From JAGGAG01 sp031402225 (GTDB lineage Bacteria > Gemmatimonadota > Gemmatimonadetes > Gemmatimonadales > GWC2-71-9): a stretch of 9,807 nucleotides of DNA. The notes under the pieces were generated by a model. The model was not told the DNA's origin. It searched no databases and saw nothing but the letters and a program-made list of their open reading frames with translations. The stretch spans positions 1 through 9,807 of the forward strand of contig JANNSD010000138.1 of the NCBI GenBank assembly GCA_031402225.1. Reading direction: 5' to 3'. Below, piece after piece: positions 5,822 to 9,807 of the stretch. The stretch's first letter is position 1, and every line of letters begins with the position of its first letter. Both the position numbers and the translations under genes were made by a program.

Positions 5822-7555
5822 TTACGGCTTGGTCAGCGCGTCGATCGTCACGTTGTTGGCGAACTGGGCAATCTGGCTCGCGAACGAACTGTTGTCCGCG
5901 ATGATGAGCTCGAAAGCCGAAGCCGGGTTGGCCGGATCGCCATCGCTGCTGACGAAGTTGACCACACCCGAACCGGTGTACGTGAAGTTCAGGGTCCGGA
6001 CCGTCAGGTTGGTGCCGGTGACGCCCGGATCATTGATGCAGGCGACGATGATCAACGCCGTCGGTGCTGGCGTGCTCGAGCACGAGGAGAAGGCCGTGCC
6101 CGCCGTGGCGCCGGTGTAGGTCAGGCCCGAACCAGCCGGAATCCTGAACTCCTGCGTGAACGACGCGACGTTGCCGGTCCCCACCGTGATGCCGATGCGG
6201 AGCGCTGCCGTGCCTGCCGCCGCATTGACAGTCCAGGTACCGGTCACAGCGTTCGCACCGGGAACCGGGCAGGTGTAGGCGATGTCCCGGGTAGCTGCCC
6301 CGGTCGCCGGGTAGGTCAGGTCGCTGGCAGTGGTGCACCCGGCCAGGCCAGACACTGACAGCGTGCCGGCGGTGCCGATCGCCGTCTGCAGCGAGTACAG
6401 CCCGGCCGCATCGGTCGCATCAGAGCCGCCCGTCGAAGCCGTGACGGTGCCGCTGAACGCGGTCCCGTTGCGAGTAACGGTGCCGGAGATCGCGCGGGTC
6501 GGAATCGGGCAGGTCGCGGTGAAGTTGGCCGCAACCGATCCGCCGGCCGGCACGCTGGGGTTCTGCGTCAACGGGGCGTTGAGCGTGCAGCTCCCAAGCC
6601 CTCCGGTAACACTGACCGTCTTCGGGCCGACCGGCACGTTGCCGACCGAATACGCGCCGGCAGCATCCGTCGTTGCCGTCAAACCGCCGGTCACGCCGAT
6701 GATGACACCAGCCAGCGGGGCGCCAAGCTGATCAAGCACCGTACCCGCAATCGTGCCAACCGCGGCGCCGGTCGACGACTGGATGTCGGCCGCCACGATC
6801 AACCGCGTGCGGAAGCGATACACGGTCGGGTCGATGTCGAAACCCACCGTCTGTGCTTCGCTGGTGCCGCCGCCCAGCAACGGCTGGCCGAAGGGCTGGT
6901 AGCGATAGCAGTCATCATTGTTGCCGGCGGCACACGCGCCATCATTGAAGAAGTTGAACGGTTCGCCCTCGAAGTCGACGCTGGGGTCCACGGCACCGCG
7001 GCTCGGCTGCTCCACGATGATTTCCGTGCCGTCGCCGCCGGGGGTGGCCCCACCGGTGCTCACGATGTTGGCCGCCTCGAACGGGAAGAGCAGCACGCCG
7101 GTGACGCCGGCTGGCGGCGCGGGGAACGTGGGCGTGATGAGGTTGATGGCGCTGATGCGGTTGGTGATGAACACGTCGAACGTGACGCGGATCTTGCCGG
7201 GGGTGAAGGCGCCCACGGCGCTTGCCTGGTAGTTGGCAGTGGACAGCTGGACCACGTCGCCAGCAAGAATCGAGTAGTTCGGGGAGCCATCTGCGTTGGT
7301 GCCGCCGTCGAGACTGGCGTTGATGACGCCGCCGGTGGGCGCGGTCACCGTGACGATCTTGTCTGCCGTGTTCACGTCAAAAATGAACGCCGCCGCGCGG
7401 AAACGTGGGTTGCCGGTTGGCTCCCCTGGTACAATCGGATCGACGGGCGATGAACCACTGTCGCCCTTGCTACACGCAGCGAGGACCAGAACCGCTGCGA
7501 CGGCGAGGCGTCCAAGACGACGGCCTCCCCGTAGTGAACCCGGGATCGAACGCAT
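5822..7555 (-). CDS. Lipoprotein with carboxypeptidase-regulatory-like beta modules
   Basis: A 577-residue lipoprotein. An Arg-rich N-terminus, hydrophobic core and lipobox L-A-A-C put the lipidated Cys at 28, followed by a Ser/Pro/Gly linker. Residues 50-265 form an unrecognised beta-rich domain with one Cys pair (208/216). Residues 267-349 contain GTVLDQLGAPLAGVIIGVTG and TDAAGAYSVGNVPVG, the usual form of a carboxypeptidase regulatory-like (transthyretin-like) domain, ending with Cys323/Cys349. A second, shorter copy is at 355-429 (ISGTVTRNGTAFSGTVTAS; TDAAGLYSL) with Cys407/Cys429. The C-terminal 435-577 is another beta-sandwich, possibly cohesin-like (FTQEFRIPAGSGLTYTG). No catalytic residues are seen, so binding or structure is inferred. 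The start ATG follows AAGGAGG by four bases. It stands between the PKD protein and the beta-helix lipoprotein on the same strand and is probably part of the same surface locus. Confidence 0.8.
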   Translation of the reverse strand: MRSIPGSLRGGRRLGRLAVAAVLVLAACSKGDSGSSPVDPIVPGEPTGNPRFRAAAFIFDVNTADKIVTVTAPTGGVINASLDGGTNADGSPNYSILAGDVVQLSTANYQASAVGAFTPGKIRVTFDVFITNRISAINLITPTFPAPPAGVTGVLLFPFEAANIVSTGGATPGGDGTEIIVEQPSRGAVDPSVDFEGEPFNFFNDGACAAGNNDDCYRYQPFGQPLLGGGTSEAQTVGFDIDPTVYRFRTRLIVAADIQSSTGAAVGTIAGTVLDQLGAPLAGVIIGVTGGLTATTDAAGAYSVGNVPVGPKTVSVTGGLGSCTLNAPLTQNPSVPAGGSVAANFTATCPIPTRAISGTVTRNGTAFSGTVTASTGGSDATDAAGLYSLQTAIGTAGTLSVSGLAGCTTASDLTYPATGAATRDIAYTCPVPGANAVTGTWTVNAAAGTAALRIGITVGTGNVASFTQEFRIPAGSGLTYTGATAGTAFSSCSSTPAPTALIIVACINDPGVTGTNLTVRTLNFTYTGSGVVNFVSSDGDPANPASAFELIIADNSSFASQIAQFANNVTIDALTKP

Positions 7556-7726
7556 CGAACCTCCTTATATCGGTTGGCGTCGGGCAGCGGACGTGAGCCC
7601 CATTCGGGGCCTGCCGCTGCACCGCACCAATGTTGTCCGGAGGCATCACGTCGCAACGACCGCGTCGTACCGGCTTGATACTGATCGACCTCTCGAATCC
7701 TTTACCCAACCGTGACGCGCGCGCCG
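7556..7726 (-). promoter_or_regulatory. Structured leader / intergenic region upstream of lipoprotein gene
   Basis: Within 171 bp on the minus strand there are three pairings. A long-range 7-bp pair joins CGGTTGG (7712-7706) with CCAACCG (7577-7571), the latter five bases before the ribosome-binding site. A 5-bp hairpin is at 7656-7668. A two-part stem at 7584-7620 has an outer GCAGCGG/CCGCTGC helix (7 bp), an asymmetric inner loop (CAG against TCACGT) and an inner GCCCC/GGGGC helix with a GAAT loop. Helix strands next to the ribosome-binding site could control translation. It does not match any riboswitch I can recall. The same hairpin could instead end the upstream transcript. No convincing promoter is visible. 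Confidence 0.4.
7560..7566 (-). promoter_or_regulatory. Near-perfect Shine-Dalgarno sequence
   Basis: AAGGAGG lies four bases before the ATG at 7555, a strong match to the 16S tail but with short spacing. It is the strongest ribosome-binding site in the window and fixes this start. Confidence 0.8.
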
Positions 7727-9807
7727 CTACGGTCGGTTGAAAGTTCCTTCCTGGATCACCAACTGCTGCGTGAAGGAGTAGCCCGAGGTCGAGAGCAGCA
7801 CTGCCGGGATCGTCACCGACGTCGTGGAAGTGCCGGGTGCGCCAACGACATCAAATGACAGCCGGGCGAGCTGGACGATTCCGCTGTTGTTCTGTCCGTT
7901 CCCCACGTAGGTGGACAGCGGAACGCTCAGGCTCCTGATGCCAGTGACCGCATCCGGGTTGCCCACCTGCACCGCCACGGCAGACCACCACTGTCCGGTG
8001 CTGAACGAGCGGTACTGGAGCACCCGCTCATTCCACGAAATCTGGCTCATGGCCCACGTGGCAAGCACTTCGGGTCCGGGCGTACCCGGCAGGTCGGCGG
8101 AGATATCCAGCGACACGATCAGGTCGATGGTACCGGGGACGAGCCCCGGCTGAAACACGCTGCGCAGGACGGGCCCTCCGGCACCCGCGGCCGGCTGCAC
8201 GGTCACGGTCGTCGTCCCCGTACCGACGGCTCCCTGATTGTCAGTCACGGTGAGCGTCACCGTGTACGTGCCCGCTGCCGCGTACGTAGTGCTGGGGGTC
8301 GCACCCGCGAGCAGCGCCGAGCCGTCACCCGGGTTCCAGCTGAAAGACGTGATGCTGCCGTCGGGATCGCTGGAGGCGGCTCCGTTGAAGGAAACCGGCA
8401 CGCCAACCACGGCGGAGTACGGGCCTCCCGGCCGTGCCACGGGAGACTGGTTGCCGCCGCCGCCGCCGCCCGACCCCGCCACCGTCACCGTCGTAGAGGC
8501 CTGGCCGGTCGCGCCGAGATTGTCGGTGACCGTGAGCGTGAGGGTGTAGGACCCCGCCGCCGAGTAACGGTGGGAGGGCGACACGCCGGTGAGCGCCGCG
8601 CCGCCGTCGCCCGGGTCCCAGCTGAAGGAGACCACGGTTCCGTCGGCATCGGACGACGACCCGCCGTTGAACGTGATCGGCTGGCCCGCTGACCCGGTAT
8701 AGGGACCGCCCGGACGGGCGACCGGCGGAGTGTTGGGTCCCGGCCCGCCCCCAGTCGTGATCTGCAGGTCGCCCTCGATGACCTGCGTCTGCGGTATCAG
8801 GTCGACAAACGCCTGGGACACGAACTGGGCCGACACTTCCGGGGTCAGGTTCGTGCGCGATGGCACACAGCCCGTCGGCGCGCCGACGAGCACCCTGAAG
8901 GTGGCCCGCACCAGCGGGGCTACGCCCGTCACCTGATCGGCCGTGATGACCGCGACCGCCCGCGTGCCACCGATCGGCGGCCCCGCCTGGAGCAGCAGGC
9001 CCGGCGTCGCCGGCACGAGGGTCTCCAAGGCGAGTACGGCGGGATCCCACTCGATCCGGTACTGCAGGGTGCCGAACTGCGTGCCGTCGGTGCCGAGGTC
9101 GGCGCTCAGTACCAGGTCCACGGTGGCGCCTGGCGCCGCCGAGGCCGCGGACCATTCGGCCTTGAGCGCGTAGGGCTTGGTCGGGTCGCGCGCCGGCGGT
9201 CCGGCACAGCCCGGAATCTCGCCGCCGGTGTCGCAATCCAGTACGAATTGCAACGTGTCGAGCCCGAGTGCCACGACCTGGATTGTCTTGCGAGACGGTT
9301 CCTGCGCGGTGCACGTCGCCGGCAGGTCTCGAAGGCTGACCGTATACTCGCCCGGCAGCAGGCCGTCGAGCGTCAGCGGCTGCGCAACCGCGCTGGTACC
9401 TTCTCGCACGATGACGCTGTCACCAATAATGGCTTCCATCCGGAAGGAGGCCGTTCCGCTCACACCAGGCTCGGCGCTGCTGGCAAGCAGCACGACGCCC
9501 CCCCGGGTGGCGTCGCGGCAATCAATCTGGAAGAACACCGTGTCGATCGTCTCGGCGCCGGTGATCGCCACGCGTGCCGCTCGTGTACTGTCGCCGGCGA
9601 CCCGGCAGCCGGAGGCGACGTCGCCCAGGGCGACGGCATACTCGCCGAGCGCGAGCGGGGCAAACCGCAAACTGGAGTTGGCGGCTATCCGCGCCGAACG
9701 CGTCTCGGGACCCTCGATCAGGATCGTATAGCCATCGGCGTCGGCCGGGCCACTGGTGCTCGTGACGACGAAGATCCCCGGCGGCGGGGGGGTGCGGCCC
9801 CCGCCCG
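7727..9807 (-). CDS. Large secreted protein with 2-Cys modules, cohesin-like and PKD domains (5' end outside window)
   Basis: The frame is open from the TAG at 7729-7727 to the right edge: 692 visible residues, N-terminus missing. A TTG at 9670 is internal, since coding sequence with module homology continues upstream (PPPPGIFVVTSTSG, then ADGYTILIEG). In visible numbering, residues 11-96 (Cys67/Cys96) and about 100-191 (Cys165/Cys191) are two 2-Cys beta modules like those of the lipoprotein at 1846-3144. Residues about 204-345 are a cohesin-like sandwich (YRIEWDPAVLALETL). Residues 359-442 and 453-536 are two PKD domains with VARPGGPY, W-(D/N)-PGDG and TLTVTDN, 53 of 84 residues identical. 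A Gly-rich linker joins the PKD domains. Residues 545-692 are a second cohesin-like domain ending the protein. PKD domains commonly bridge binding modules in extracellular proteins, so a surface or secreted scaffold is inferred; a signal peptide would be outside the window. Confidence 0.85.
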   Translation of the reverse strand, partial: GGGRTPPPPGIFVVTSTSGPADADGYTILIEGPETRSARIAANSSLRFAPLALGEYAVALGDVASGCRVAGDSTRAARVAITGAETIDTVFFQIDCRDATRGGVVLLASSAEPGVSGTASFRMEAIIGDSVIVREGTSAVAQPLTLDGLLPGEYTVSLRDLPATCTAQEPSRKTIQVVALGLDTLQFVLDCDTGGEIPGCAGPPARDPTKPYALKAEWSAASAAPGATVDLVLSADLGTDGTQFGTLQYRIEWDPAVLALETLVPATPGLLLQAGPPIGGTRAVAVITADQVTGVAPLVRATFRVLVGAPTGCVPSRTNLTPEVSAQFVSQAFVDLIPQTQVIEGDLQITTGGGPGPNTPPVARPGGPYTGSAGQPITFNGGSSSDADGTVVSFSWDPGDGGAALTGVSPSHRYSAAGSYTLTLTVTDNLGATGQASTTVTVAGSGGGGGGNQSPVARPGGPYSAVVGVPVSFNGAASSDPDGSITSFSWNPGDGSALLAGATPSTTYAAAGTYTVTLTVTDNQGAVGTGTTTVTVQPAAGAGGPVLRSVFQPGLVPGTIDLIVSLDISADLPGTPGPEVLATWAMSQISWNERVLQYRSFSTGQWWSAVAVQVGNPDAVTGIRSLSVPLSTYVGNGQNNSGIVQLARLSFDVVGAPGTSTTSVTIPAVLLSTSGYSFTQQLVIQEGTFNRP
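8198..8449 (-). repeat. PKD domain, second copy of an in-gene duplication
   Basis: Encodes 84 residues starting QSPVARPGGPY and ending TTVTV, the partner of the copy at 8480-8731. The core W-N-P-G-D-G and YTVTLTVTDN are typical of PKD beta-sandwich domains. Confidence 0.85.
8453..8470. repeat. Short (GCC)6 microsatellite encoding a Gly linker
   Basis: Six GCC triplets in a row encode the poly-Gly linker between the two PKD domains on the minus strand. The triplet period keeps the frame if copy number changes, so linker length could vary between strains. Confidence 0.8.
8480..8731 (-). repeat. PKD domain, first copy of an in-gene duplication
   Basis: Encodes 84 residues starting TPPVARPGGPY and ending TTVTV. 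It aligns without gaps to the second copy at 8198-8449 with 53 identical residues, counted by eye, which points to tandem duplication of one PKD unit. Confidence 0.85.

Noticed and set aside
3917..6358. An 813-codon open frame on the plus strand
   Set aside because: It runs antisense across two well-supported lipoprotein genes and their intergenic gap. Its translation is rich in Arg, Val and Gly with no domain, as expected from codon-position bias in high-GC DNA.
7584..7660. c-di-GMP riboswitch, suggested by GCCTCCGG in the leader
   Set aside because: The rest of the conserved core, including the GAAA tetraloop and its receptor, is missing. Only one short stretch matches.
9668..9670. TTG as the start codon of the PKD protein
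   Set aside because: The frame continues without a stop to the window edge, and the upstream residues align with the same 2-Cys module, so the gene begins outside the window.

Overview
The window is GC-rich and every gene I can support lies on the minus strand, so it is transcribed from right to left. The long open frames on the plus strand are codon-bias shadows. The style suggests a Gram-negative-type environmental bacterium, most likely Gemmatimonadota or a relative. The reasons are several lipobox-type signal peptides, multi-domain secreted beta-sandwich proteins with paired cysteines, PKD and cohesin-like domains, and a heptamer tandem repeat between genes. The phylum is an inference. 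No marker gene (rRNA, tRNA, ribosomal protein) is present to confirm it.

Layout in the direction of transcription (right to left): (1) 9807-7727, the C-terminal 692 codons of a large secreted protein entering from the right edge: two 2-Cys beta modules, a cohesin-like domain, two PKD domains, and a second cohesin-like domain. (2) 7726-7556, a structured leader or intergenic region. (3) 7555-5822, a lipoprotein with carboxypeptidase-regulatory-like beta modules. (4) 5821-5720, an intergenic region with a perfect 12-bp hairpin. (5) 5719-3401, a lipoprotein with a cohesin-like domain, a degenerate dockerin-like pair and a right-handed beta-helix domain. (6) 3400-3145, an intergenic region with 16 copies of a 7-bp repeat, a terminator-like hairpin and a small palindrome. 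(7) 3144-1846, a lipoprotein with two 2-Cys modules and two Ig-like domains. (8) 1767-1303, a small unrecognised beta-rich protein. (9) 1278-169, a protein with a C-terminal membrane anchor that resembles the DUF155/RMD1-RMND1 family. (10) 69-1, the start of a short hydrophobic ORF leaving on the left.

The first four large genes look like a cell-surface locus: three lipoproteins plus one large secreted protein. They share two module types. One is a beta module with a C-x(21-28)-C pair, six copies in three proteins. The other is a cohesin-like fold, at least three copies, next to a dockerin-like duplication. This suggests a surface-displayed adhesive or scaffold assembly, but no enzyme, transporter or secretion gene in the window fixes its substrate or purpose. 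The last three complete genes (3144-169) are closely spaced and happen to share one reading frame. They may form a separate transcription unit starting after the hairpin at 3241-3268.
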